Below the pieces are notes generated by a model. The model saw nothing but the letters and a program-made list of their open reading frames with translations, was not told the DNA's origin and did not search any database. From CAZGSD01 sp964528305 (GTDB lineage: Bacteria > Patescibacteriota > Gracilibacteria > UBA1369): a stretch of 12,248 bases of DNA. The stretch spans positions 1 through 12,248 of the forward strand of contig CAZGSD010000018.1 of assembly GCA_964528305.1 (NCBI GenBank), written 5' to 3'. This document shows positions 1-6,107 of the stretch, one piece after another; positions within the stretch are counted from its first letter, which is position 1, and every line of letters begins with the position of its first letter. The position numbers were made by a program, and so were the translations under genes.

Positions 1-90
1 CTGGCCCGCTATTTGAATTTTTCGGTTTTGGGATGGTTGATGGGGGGGGGTGTGGTGATTTTGAAAACGCTGCTCTTTTTGGGAGGTTAG
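1..90 (+). CDS. Possible C-terminal end of a membrane protein (5' end outside window)
   Basis: Reading frame 1 is open from the window edge to a TAG stop at 88-90 and gives 29 residues ending in a hydrophobic stretch (key part VLGWLMGGGVVILKTLLF), as a last transmembrane helix would. A run of nine G (42-50) encodes the glycines. Caution is needed: this strand is rich in G and T, which makes any open frame look rich in Leu, Val, Phe, Gly and Trp, so hydrophobicity is weak proof of coding. The alternative is non-coding DNA downstream of the structured RNA on the other strand. No family can be named from so little sequence. Confidence 0.38.
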   Translation: MARYLNFSVLGWLMGGGVVILKTLLFLGG

Positions 91-98
91 GGGGATTT

Positions 99-116
99 AA
101 AAAAATCCTTTGTGCC
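99..116 (-). terminator. Intrinsic terminator of the 6S-like RNA
   Basis: The 3' arm of the closing stem (116-107) is followed after one A by seven T residues on the minus strand (105-99). A smaller perfect hairpin, GGATTT-TTTT-AAATCC, spans 108-93 and overlaps the U tract. Together these fit a factor-independent stop near position 99. Confidence 0.5.
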
Positions 117-253
117 GGGCCATCTCTGGAATACATCCCTGTATTCCTCCAAGTGGGTGACCGCATCCTGTCCCCGCGGGGCCGGGAAATTGAGCCTCCC
201 TTATATTATGGTTGTGAGAGAGAAAACCGAGATTTAATCGAGCACAAAAGATG
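99..253 (-). ncRNA. Candidate 6S RNA (structured regulatory RNA of RNA polymerase)
   Basis: 6S RNA binds the housekeeping sigma-factor RNA polymerase by mimicking an open promoter. On the minus strand the ends pair in a 10-bp closing stem (250-241 CUUUUGUGCU with 116-107 GGCACAAAGG, two G-U pairs), followed at once by seven U (105-99) as an intrinsic terminator. Inside come a small internal loop and a 5-bp helix (233-229 with 126-122). A large bubble follows: its 5' strand (about 228-205) is unpaired, and its 3' strand holds a perfect 8-bp hairpin (147-140 with 135-128, tetraloop). A long bulged terminal arm (about 202-149) contains CACCCACUUGG on its 3' side. A hairpin on the 3' strand of the central bubble is also seen in E. 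coli 6S RNA. Upstream lies TTGCCC-17-TATACT, predicting a start near 252-253 and an RNA of about 155 nt. tmRNA and SRP RNA signatures are absent. The structure is seen directly; the 6S assignment is inferred from architecture. Confidence 0.62.
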
Positions 254-258
254 ATTTC

Positions 259-287
259 AGTATAGCGGATGGGCGGGGTGGGGGCAA
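259..287 (-). promoter_or_regulatory. Sigma70-type promoter of the 6S-like RNA
   Basis: On the minus strand a -35 box TTGCCC (287-282) is separated by exactly 17 bp from a -10 box TATACT (264-259). The predicted start, about 7 bp downstream at 252-253, lies just before the closing stem of the structured RNA, which ties promoter and RNA together. The spacer (265-281) is very rich in G on the + strand. Confidence 0.6.
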
Positions 288-325
288 TGTGGAAGTGAGG
301 GAAATTCGGAATGGTGGAGTGCTCG

Positions 326-354
326 TTGACTATCTATCCTTTTTAAGGTTTAAT
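326..354 (+). promoter_or_regulatory. Sigma70-type promoter for the 383-1045 gene
   Basis: TTGACT (326-331), a 17-bp spacer and TTTAAT (349-354) match the consensus at 5/6 positions in each box. The predicted start is near 361, leaving a leader of only about 20 nt before the ATG at 383. It points away from the 6S-like RNA promoter, so the two units are divergent. Confidence 0.55.
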
Positions 355-382
355 TTCGCTTGTTTTACAATTTGTTCAAGTT

Positions 383-1045
383 ATGAAACTGAGAGATTTG
401 CGTTGTTTGGTCGAGGTGGAAGTTGGTAGGCAGTTAGCAGAAGAGGTGCGGGATGGTGTTGAGAGTGATATTATACGACGGCGTATTTTGAGTGTCAGAA
501 GTGGGCGAGCGATGCGGCTTTTATTAAATATGGCTGATGATGAGGCGCGGAGGAGGTTGCGTGCGGCTGTAAAGCGAGGTTTGCATGATCAGGGGTGGTC
601 TATAAGTCCTTATTCACTGAAAGGGTGGTCTGAAGGTTTATTAACTGGGGACGTGAGGGAATTTGTTAATTTTGTTAGACGTGATGTTAGCAATGCTATC
701 AATACATTGAGTTCTGCTGATCGGCCAAAAGGAGGGGTGCTGGCCGCGACGACGTTTTTAAAGTCCAGAAGAGATGGTTTGTTAGAGAAAGTGGTGGTTT
801 TGGAACAAGGTGATTTAACAGTTTTGCCTATGGATAGTTATGAGTGGTTGAAAAAGAGGCGTAGTAGGCAGAAGGCTGTGTTTAATGCTGATTTGGATTT
901 GAGCGTGAGATTGGTTCGTGCTGAAAAGCCTGTTCAATTTAGAATTCTGAGTGATTCAGAGGTGACGAAGTTTAAACCGGTCCGTAGTGCTGAGGAGGCG
1001 AAAGCTTTGATGGACAGATTGAGGGAGGAGGGGAAAATTTTGTAA
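383..1045 (+). CDS. Uncharacterised 220-residue protein
   Basis: I do not recognise a family. The protein is soluble-looking, without a signal peptide or membrane segment, rich in Arg, Glu and Asp, and apparently mostly helical in its first half (residues 1-75 alternate charged and aliphatic residues with many Arg pairs). The middle contains GWSISPYSLKGWSEGLLTGD (about 76-95). The later part looks more strand-like (VVVLEQGDLTVLPM, about 142-155) and is followed by a basic WLKKRRSRQK stretch. The basic patches could suit nucleic-acid binding, but that is only inference. The ATG at 383 sits about 20 nt after a good predicted promoter and has no Shine-Dalgarno sequence. The gene ends in TAA four bases from the stop of the convergent helicase gene. 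Base composition agrees with the neighbours on the + strand, so it does not look recently acquired. Confidence 0.75.
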   Translation: MKLRDLRCLVEVEVGRQLAEEVRDGVESDIIRRRILSVRSGRAMRLLLNMADDEARRRLRAAVKRGLHDQGWSISPYSLKGWSEGLLTGDVREFVNFVRRDVSNAINTLSSADRPKGGVLAATTFLKSRRDGLLEKVVVLEQGDLTVLPMDSYEWLKKRRSRQKAVFNADLDLSVRLVRAEKPVQFRILSDSEVTKFKPVRSAEEAKALMDRLREEGKIL

Positions 1046-1049
1046 AATT

Positions 1050-4000
1050 TTAACTTTTCCAGCAAATACCATGGAAGGGACAGCGGGTGCAAGGTTCGGA
1101 CTGGTCGATTTTTTCGAATTGCAGGTTTTGGATTTGCTGATGGGTGATTTTGATGTTTTCGATAACTTCTTGTTGGTCAGCCGGGGTGATGTCGATTTGG
1201 CGGTGGATGAATGTACCGGTTTTACGGGATTTTTCCAGGAATTCGACGCGCGCCAGGTTCATTTGTTGGCTTTGGAAGGCTCGTTTGAATTTGGTGGAGT
1301 GGTCGCAGAGGATTTTGTAAAATACCAGCTGGCGCCAGTAATCCTGGCCGTGGCTTAGTTTGGATAGGGCGCTGTCAGGGTTGCCGGTTTTGAAATCGGT
1401 TACCACCAGTCCTTTTGACGAAGGTTCGATTTTATCAATTTTTCCAGTGATTTTGATATTTTCGATTTGTACTGGATAATCGCGGTCGGAAAAATTGAAT
1501 TCGGCTATAGTTTCAGAGGAGAATGTTTCGTGATAGCTGTCGTAATATTCGTTGAGTGTTTTTAAGCCGATTGCTAATTTGTCTTGATAGTCTTTGTCGG
1601 TAAGTAGCTCTTTGGCTAAAGCGGTTTTGAAATGTAGCGTGAGGAATTCTTTGGGTGGTTTGATTTTTTTGAGATGGTACTGCTTGAAATATTTTTCCAA
1701 AGCGGCATGGATGGCCGTACCCATGGCTGCGGAAGGGTGTTTGGCTTGGGGCAGGCGTATCAGATTTTGGTAGAAAAATTTGCGTGGGCAGGTCAGATAA
1801 TTGTTGAGAGCGGTCGGAGACATGACAAAATTTTTGGCCAGCTGGGTTAGGTAATTTTTTTCTTCCCAACTGTAGTCGGGCTCGGCTGATGTCAGGAAAA
1901 GAGTTTCCAGTGTGGATAAATCCTGGTCGGCCTGATTGTGCTTCGTGAGGGTCTGGACAAGGTGAGGTGGAATTTCCTGGAGAAATAGTGTGGGTAAATC
2001 TTCGCGTACTTTGCTTTGTTCTGAGTAAAAACGGGCGTAGCTGAGATGAACCATGGTTTTGGCTCTAGTTAAAGCTACATAAAATAGACGGCGTTGGTCT
2101 TCGCTGAAAGCCAGTTTTTCGTCGGTAATTTCATGGCTGATCAAGCCGGCTGGTAATTCCAGTGGAGCGGTTTTGCCTGGTTTGTCCCAAGTGGAATGGG
2201 TGCTGTGAATGAGAAACACATGCTCAAATTCCAGGCCTTTGGAGCCGTGAGCTGTCATCAGTTGTATGCCGTTGCGCTCACCAATTAGAGGGTTTTCCAG
2301 AAGTTTTAAATTGTTTTGAGAGCGCATTTTTAATTGCTCGAGAAATTCGGAAATAGTTAGAGCGTGATTGCGGGTGTTTTGTTTTTTGATTTCACGAAAA
2401 AGGGTGTTGAGGCGATTTAGGCTTTCCAGGCGGTTGTTTTGGGCGAGCATGTTTTCCAAATAGCCTGATGTTTTGATGACTTGTTCAAAAAAATGGCTGA
2501 GGGTTTCGTTGATGGATAAAGTTTTCCATTCCAGGATTTTTTCGGCGAATTCCTGGAAGAGTTGTGGTTTTTCTAGTCCTGCTTTTTCTAAATCCTGGGG
2601 CGATTTCAAGATTTGAAACAGACTGTGGCCCTGTTTTTCCAGTCTATTGGTGAAGTAATAGTGAGTTAGTTTGAGTATATCGAGACGGGAAAATTGGAAG
2701 AAGTTTAGAAATAATACCTGACTGAGAATATCGTTGGCGTTGGGTTGATCGATTAGGCGGAATAGCTGTATTAGATGGTCGATATGCAGGTCCTCCAAAA
2801 TGTCTTTTCCGGCGATGATTTGATAGGGGATTTGTAGTTTTTGCAGTATTTCAATTAGATCAAAGGAATCTCGGTGATTGCGATAGAGTACGGCAATTTC
2901 GGTCGGGGGGGTGCCGGCGGTGAGCAGTTGTTGTATGGACCCCGCGACGCCGAAATTTTCGGCGTCGCGGGTTTCGTAGATGGTCAGTTGCAGTGGGGCG
3001 GCCGGCGCGGGGGTTTGGCTGGTGAGCGTTTTGTCGATGCCGGGGATTTGGCTGGCCAGGCGGGTTTGGTTGTTGGAAATCAGCGCGCCGGCCGCGTCCA
3101 GGACGTTTTGTTGGCTGCGATAATTTTTGATTAAAGTAATTATTTTTAATTCTTCCTGGTATTGTTGATGGAATTCGATAATGTTTTCCACAGAGGCCCC
3201 CTGAAAACGATAAATGGATTGATCGTCGTCGCCCACCACAAAGATATTGGGGGTTTCAAAAAAACTGCCTAATAGTTTGACCGTGAGATTTTGAGCAGAA
3301 TTGGTATCCTGATATTCGTCCACCAAAATGTATTGGTAGCGCTCCTGATATTTGCGCAGTAGCCCACCATCATCCGTCTGATGGTCGCGCGCGAATTTCT
3401 GGCTGACCAGCATGATCATGTCTTCATAATCATAGCGTTTATTGGTTTGGAGTTTCTCTTGATAGAGCTGATAGGCTTTGGCCAGATCTTTTTGCTTAGG
3501 TAGTTGTTTTTTTACTTTATCAATAAACTCGCGCAGGTTGTTGCGCAGGGTAGTTCGCTGGGGGCCGTCGTTTTTTTTGCTGCCATCCAGATTTCCCTGA
3601 TAGTGACTGTAAAGTTTTTGATAATAATTTAAATAGGTTTGTTGGATGGGACTGGGCTCTGGAAAATGGGGGAGGATTCTGTCTGGAGCGATGGCGTTGA
3701 CCTGGCTTTCTTCTGGGCGGCCTTTGCTATTGCAAAAATCATCAATAAGCGGGAGCAGTTTTTGTAGAAATTCATCTAATTCAGTCAGTGTTTGCTGAAA
3801 AGAGGCTGGGGGAATGTTTTCTGTTTTTAAATGTTTAATGCAATCGCCGATGTTGCGTTGATAGTGATATGGTTCGCCATATGGGCGTAGTGGGCTATGT
3901 ACTCCCAATTCATCAATAATTTCCTGCAGTAGAAGTACTTTTTCCAAATCATCTATTTGATCGTGATTGAGCCCAAAATTAAATTCTTCACTGTTTTCCT

Positions 4001-4319
4001 GAATGATTTCATTACAAAAGCTGTGGAAAGTGGCGATTTTGATATGATAGGCGGCTGGACCAATGATGTCCATCAGGCGTTTGCGCATGGCTGTGACGCC
4101 AGCTTCGGTGAAAGTTAGGCAAAGTATATTGTAGGGGTCGATTTGCGTGTCCAGGAGAATTTTGGCGATGCGCACGGCTAAAATCTGTGTTTTACCGGTG
4201 CCCGCTCCTGCTATGGTCATGACTGGGCCTTCGATGGCATCTACCGCGGCTTGCTGCTCTGGATTGAGCTGGGCGTAGTATTTTTGGAATTGTTCTGGGG
4301 AGAGGTGGGGTGTGGGCAT
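1050..4319 (-). CDS. UvrD/AddA-like ATP-dependent helicase fused to a RecB-type Fe-S nuclease
   Basis: This is a superfamily 1A 3'-5' DNA helicase for double-strand break processing or repair, with a C-terminal PD-(D/E)XK nuclease (1089 residues from the ATG at 4319). Helicase motifs: Walker A AGAGTGKT (37-44), TFHS (97-100), Walker B DEYQDTN (334-340), GDDDQSIYRFQGA (363-375), NYRS (399-402), TAHGSKGLEF (689-698) and RRLFYVALTRAK (743-754). Nuclease motifs: YLTCPRKFFY (841-850), GTAIH (His871), GKIDKIE (Asp962) and VTDFKTG (Asp975, Lys977). Cys844 plus CTRCPFHGIC (Cys1077, 1080, 1086) form the four-cysteine cluster that holds a 4Fe-4S centre in AddB and Cas4-like nucleases. A TTG at 4364 could extend the frame by 15 residues. 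I prefer the ATG at 4319 because a promoter at 4344-4372 would start RNA near 4337 and the family normally begins shortly before LNPEQ. Residues 407-480 are encoded by an unusually GC-rich patch. Confidence 0.93.
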   Translation of the reverse strand: MPTPHLSPEQFQKYYAQLNPEQQAAVDAIEGPVMTIAGAGTGKTQILAVRIAKILLDTQIDPYNILCLTFTEAGVTAMRKRLMDIIGPAAYHIKIATFHSFCNEIIQENSEEFNFGLNHDQIDDLEKVLLLQEIIDELGVHSPLRPYGEPYHYQRNIGDCIKHLKTENIPPASFQQTLTELDEFLQKLLPLIDDFCNSKGRPEESQVNAIAPDRILPHFPEPSPIQQTYLNYYQKLYSHYQGNLDGSKKNDGPQRTTLRNNLREFIDKVKKQLPKQKDLAKAYQLYQEKLQTNKRYDYEDMIMLVSQKFARDHQTDDGGLLRKYQERYQYILVDEYQDTNSAQNLTVKLLGSFFETPNIFVVGDDDQSIYRFQGASVENIIEFHQQYQEELKIITLIKNYRSQQNVLDAAGALISNNQTRLASQIPGIDKTLTSQTPAPAAPLQLTIYETRDAENFGVAGSIQQLLTAGTPPTEIAVLYRNHRDSFDLIEILQKLQIPYQIIAGKDILEDLHIDHLIQLFRLIDQPNANDILSQVLFLNFFQFSRLDILKLTHYYFTNRLEKQGHSLFQILKSPQDLEKAGLEKPQLFQEFAEKILEWKTLSINETLSHFFEQVIKTSGYLENMLAQNNRLESLNRLNTLFREIKKQNTRNHALTISEFLEQLKMRSQNNLKLLENPLIGERNGIQLMTAHGSKGLEFEHVFLIHSTHSTWDKPGKTAPLELPAGLISHEITDEKLAFSEDQRRLFYVALTRAKTMVHLSYARFYSEQSKVREDLPTLFLQEIPPHLVQTLTKHNQADQDLSTLETLFLTSAEPDYSWEEKNYLTQLAKNFVMSPTALNNYLTCPRKFFYQNLIRLPQAKHPSAAMGTAIHAALEKYFKQYHLKKIKPPKEFLTLHFKTALAKELLTDKDYQDKLAIGLKTLNEYYDSYHETFSSETIAEFNFSDRDYPVQIENIKITGKIDKIEPSSKGLVVTDFKTGNPDSALSKLSHGQDYWRQLVFYKILCDHSTKFKRAFQSQQMNLARVEFLEKSRKTGTFIHRQIDITPADQQEVIENIKITHQQIQNLQFEKIDQSEPCTRCPFHGICWKS
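2941..2971. repeat. Perfect 15-bp inverted repeat inside the helicase gene
   Basis: Arms at 2941-2955 (starting CCCGCGACGCCG) and 2957-2971 are exact reverse complements around a single central T. In the helicase frame the repeat encodes about residues 450-460 (TRDAENFGVAG), just after motif IV. It is much richer in GC than most of the gene and lies in a GC-rich patch of roughly 2880-3110. No T run follows on the coding strand, so it does not look like a terminator. Confidence 0.85.
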
Positions 4320-4343
4320 GGGGTGATTCGCAAATGCCTGTAA

Positions 4344-4372
4344 ACAATAGGTGTATTCTCCCAATAAATCAA
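4344..4372 (-). promoter_or_regulatory. Likely promoter of the helicase-nuclease gene
   Basis: On the minus strand TTGATT (4372-4367), a 17-bp spacer and TATTGT (4349-4344) match the consensus at 4/6 positions per box. The predicted start near 4337 leaves about 18 nt before the ATG at 4319 and would exclude the upstream TTG start. Confidence 0.4.
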
Positions 4373-4421
4373 AATATGTGAATGAGTTAGCGAGTTTTTA
4401 GGTTTACAGTGCTGGTGACTT

Positions 4422-4450
4422 TTGTTATCTTCGCTGCGCTTAATTTATAA
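4422..4450 (+). promoter_or_regulatory. Weak candidate promoter for the SAM-fold gene
   Basis: TTGTTA (4422-4427), a 17-bp spacer and TTATAA (4445-4450) lie in the 142-bp gap between the divergent helicase and SAM-fold genes. The predicted start, near 4457, would leave only about five nucleotides before the ATG at 4462, so this could be a nearly leaderless transcript. The match is modest. Confidence 0.3.
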
Positions 4451-4461
4451 AGCATTGGTTT

Positions 4462-5235
4462 ATGCGTTTGATTCAATTTATTGCTGATTATGGGAAAAAA
4501 GATCCGGCTTTTGCTGAAGTGATGCAGAGGCTGATGATGGAAGTGCCGGAGGCTGTAGTTAGTGAAACTTCTGTGGCACCTTTTTCTACTGAGGAAACTG
4601 GGTTTTGGATAGCACAGTTGGCTCTGGCAAAACATCCAGAGGGGATGATTGTTTATAGTAATACCGCGCCACGTAAAGATAAGCTGGAGGGGCGGGCCAA
4701 AAATGCTGGGGAGGGACTGGTTTATGCCAAACTGAAAAATGGTGTGGAAGTGGTGGCGGTGAATTCTGGATATAGCATGTCCATGTTGAAACAGGATATG
4801 GTGGAGTTGTGGGAAGTGGATGTGGATAATGATGGTACGCAATTTAGGTCCCGTGATAATTACCCGCAAATAGTTGGAAAAGTGGCGCGCGGTGATTATT
4901 CTTTTTTGAAAAATCAGTTGAAAATTGAAGATGTGGCTGATTTTCCTGTTGGGGTAGTGGTGGCTGTGGACGGCTATGGCAACATCAAAACTTCCTGGAC
5001 GGCTGAGCATTTTGCTTTTGCTTCTGGGCAAATGGTAAAAGTGAAAATTGGTGAGGTGGTGAAGGAGGCTTTTTATGCTGATGGAACTTTTTCCGTGAAG
5101 GATGGTGAAGTGGCTTTTGCCCCCGGCTCCTCTGGTCATCATGGGGCTTTTTTGGAAGTGTTTTTGCGTGGTGGTTCTGCTGATCAGTTATTTGGTGGGG
5201 TGAAGCCTGGGAATAGTGTGGAGATTTTGGCTTAA
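4462..5235 (+). CDS. SAM hydroxide adenosyltransferase (DUF62/fluorinase-fold) family protein, divergent
   Basis: The 257-residue length and two-domain layout match the family that splits S-adenosylmethionine with water to adenosine and methionine (the fluorinase/chlorinase fold). The N-terminal domain begins FIADYGKKDP, corresponding to the family's TDFG..DP with Asp9 kept, and continues with a counterpart of DVTH..PF at about 34-42. The C-terminal domain has DGYGNIKTSW (170-179) and APGSSG (230-235), equivalents of the family's D.FGN..TN and SSG motifs. The catalytic residues look changed. Where the family has VDPGVG this protein has SNTAP (Asn67 for the catalytic Asp), and the TFHGRD-like segment reads TQFRSRD, with Arg129 in place of the catalytic His. 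It may therefore bind SAM or a nucleoside without the usual hydrolysis. It is followed 56 bp later by the ZIP gene. The start is the first ATG and lacks a Shine-Dalgarno sequence. Confidence 0.82.
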   Translation: MRLIQFIADYGKKDPAFAEVMQRLMMEVPEAVVSETSVAPFSTEETGFWIAQLALAKHPEGMIVYSNTAPRKDKLEGRAKNAGEGLVYAKLKNGVEVVAVNSGYSMSMLKQDMVELWEVDVDNDGTQFRSRDNYPQIVGKVARGDYSFLKNQLKIEDVADFPVGVVVAVDGYGNIKTSWTAEHFAFASGQMVKVKIGEVVKEAFYADGTFSVKDGEVAFAPGSSGHHGAFLEVFLRGGSADQLFGGVKPGNSVEILA

Positions 5236-5241
5236 ATAAGA

Positions 5242-5270
5242 TTGCCTTTGTGGGGAGAGGCTTTTAGAAT
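5242..5270 (+). promoter_or_regulatory. Sigma70-type promoter for the ZIP transporter gene
   Basis: TTGCCT (5242-5247), a 17-bp spacer and TAGAAT (5265-5270) lie in the 56-bp gap after the SAM-fold gene. The predicted start near 5277 leaves a leader of about 15 nt, so the transporter can be expressed separately from its upstream neighbour. Confidence 0.5.
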
Positions 5271-5291
5271 AGAGAAAATTTAAGTTTTCTT

Positions 5292-6098
5292 ATGTTGAAT
5301 GCAATTGTGGCGGCCGTGCTGGTGAGTCTGTGTTCACTGGTGGGACTGCTGTTGCTGTATAAACGTAAAGCATTGACGGCTACTTATGGAGGTATGTTGG
5401 TAAGCATGGCCGCTGGTGTGATGTTGGCCACTGCGGTACTCGATCTTTTGCCTGAAGCGGTGGAGGCTTATCATGAAAAGGAAGTGTTTTGGGCTCTTTT
5501 AGCTGGGATTTGTTTGTTTTTTATTATGGAGAGATTGGTGCACTGGTATCATCACCATCATCATGAGCATGGGCATGATGAGATTAAACCAGCTGCTTTA
5601 TTGATATTAATGGGTGATTCTCTGCATAATTTTTTTGATGGTATAGCCATAGCTACTGCTTTTAGTGTGGATTTTAATTTGGGCGTGGCCACCACTTTGG
5701 CGATATTACTTCATGAAATTCCCCAGGAATTGGCGGATTTCGTGGCTTTGTTGCATAGTGGGATGAAGTTTGGACGAGTGGTGGTTTATAATTTGCTGAC
5801 GGCTTTGACGGCTGTGCTGGGAGCGATGGCGGGGTGGTATTTTATTGGAGCGGTGGACGGGGTGTTGCCTTTTTTATTGGCTTTTAATGCTGGGATGTTT
5901 ATCTATATTTCCTGTTCTGATCTAATTCCGGCATTGCATGAGGATTTTAAAAAAGATAAAAAATGGCTACAAACCGTGATGTTTTTGTTGGGCGTGATGT
6001 TGATGGCTGTGCTGGTGAATTTTTTGCATGCCGAGCATGGGGAAGAAAAGTTGCCCGGGCGAGTTTATCCGGTGGAGAGTCATCTGGAAGCGGAATGA
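5292..6098 (+). CDS. ZIP-family divalent metal transporter
   Basis: ZIP proteins import Zn2+, Fe2+ or related cations across the membrane. This 268-residue protein has about seven to eight hydrophobic segments, close to the usual ZIP topology. The two metal-pathway motifs are present: GDSLHNFFDG (His112, Asn113, Asp116) in the fourth helix and LLHEIPQE (His141, Glu142, Glu146) in the fifth. Between helices three and four is a histidine-rich loop (84-95: HWY, five His, EHGH) that probably captures metal ions on the cytoplasmic side. HNFFDG and HEIPQE are nearer to the LIV-1/SLC39 and GufA-like branch than to ZupT, which reads HNFPEG and HNIPEG; this is from memory of the families. The C-terminus adds a short His/Glu tail. 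It ends with TGA, nine bases before the stop of the convergent UPF0489 gene. No Zur- or Fur-like operator was recognised. Confidence 0.92.
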   Translation: MLNAIVAAVLVSLCSLVGLLLLYKRKALTATYGGMLVSMAAGVMLATAVLDLLPEAVEAYHEKEVFWALLAGICLFFIMERLVHWYHHHHHEHGHDEIKPAALLILMGDSLHNFFDGIAIATAFSVDFNLGVATTLAILLHEIPQELADFVALLHSGMKFGRVVVYNLLTALTAVLGAMAGWYFIGAVDGVLPFLLAFNAGMFIYISCSDLIPALHEDFKKDKKWLQTVMFLLGVMLMAVLVNFLHAEHGEEKLPGRVYPVESHLEAE

Positions 6099-6107
6099 GG
6101 TGTATTA

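Noticed and set aside
99..253. tmRNA or SRP RNA as identity of the structured RNA
   Set aside because: No tRNA-like acceptor end or tag frame is present, and the conserved SRP apical loop sequence is missing; the closing stem with a large central bubble fits 6S RNA better.
33..254. Open frame of 73 codons on the + strand
   Set aside because: It lies antisense over the structured RNA, begins within the G9 tract region, and its protein shows no family-like pattern.
2941..2971. Palindrome as an intrinsic terminator
   Set aside because: It is in the middle of an intact gene and has no T run on the coding-strand side.
4317..4364. TTG start extending the helicase by 15 residues
   Set aside because: The TTG lies upstream of the predicted transcription start, has no Shine-Dalgarno site, and the extra residues do not resemble the family N-terminus; the ATG at 4319 is preferred.
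4387..5142. 251-codon open frame on the minus strand
   Set aside because: It is antisense to the well-supported SAM-fold gene and is explained by the strand composition bias; the product is low-complexity in His, Ser, Phe and Ile.
383..6098. Recoding of TGA as an amino acid
   Set aside because: TGA ends the ZIP gene at a sensible place and Trp is encoded by TGG throughout.
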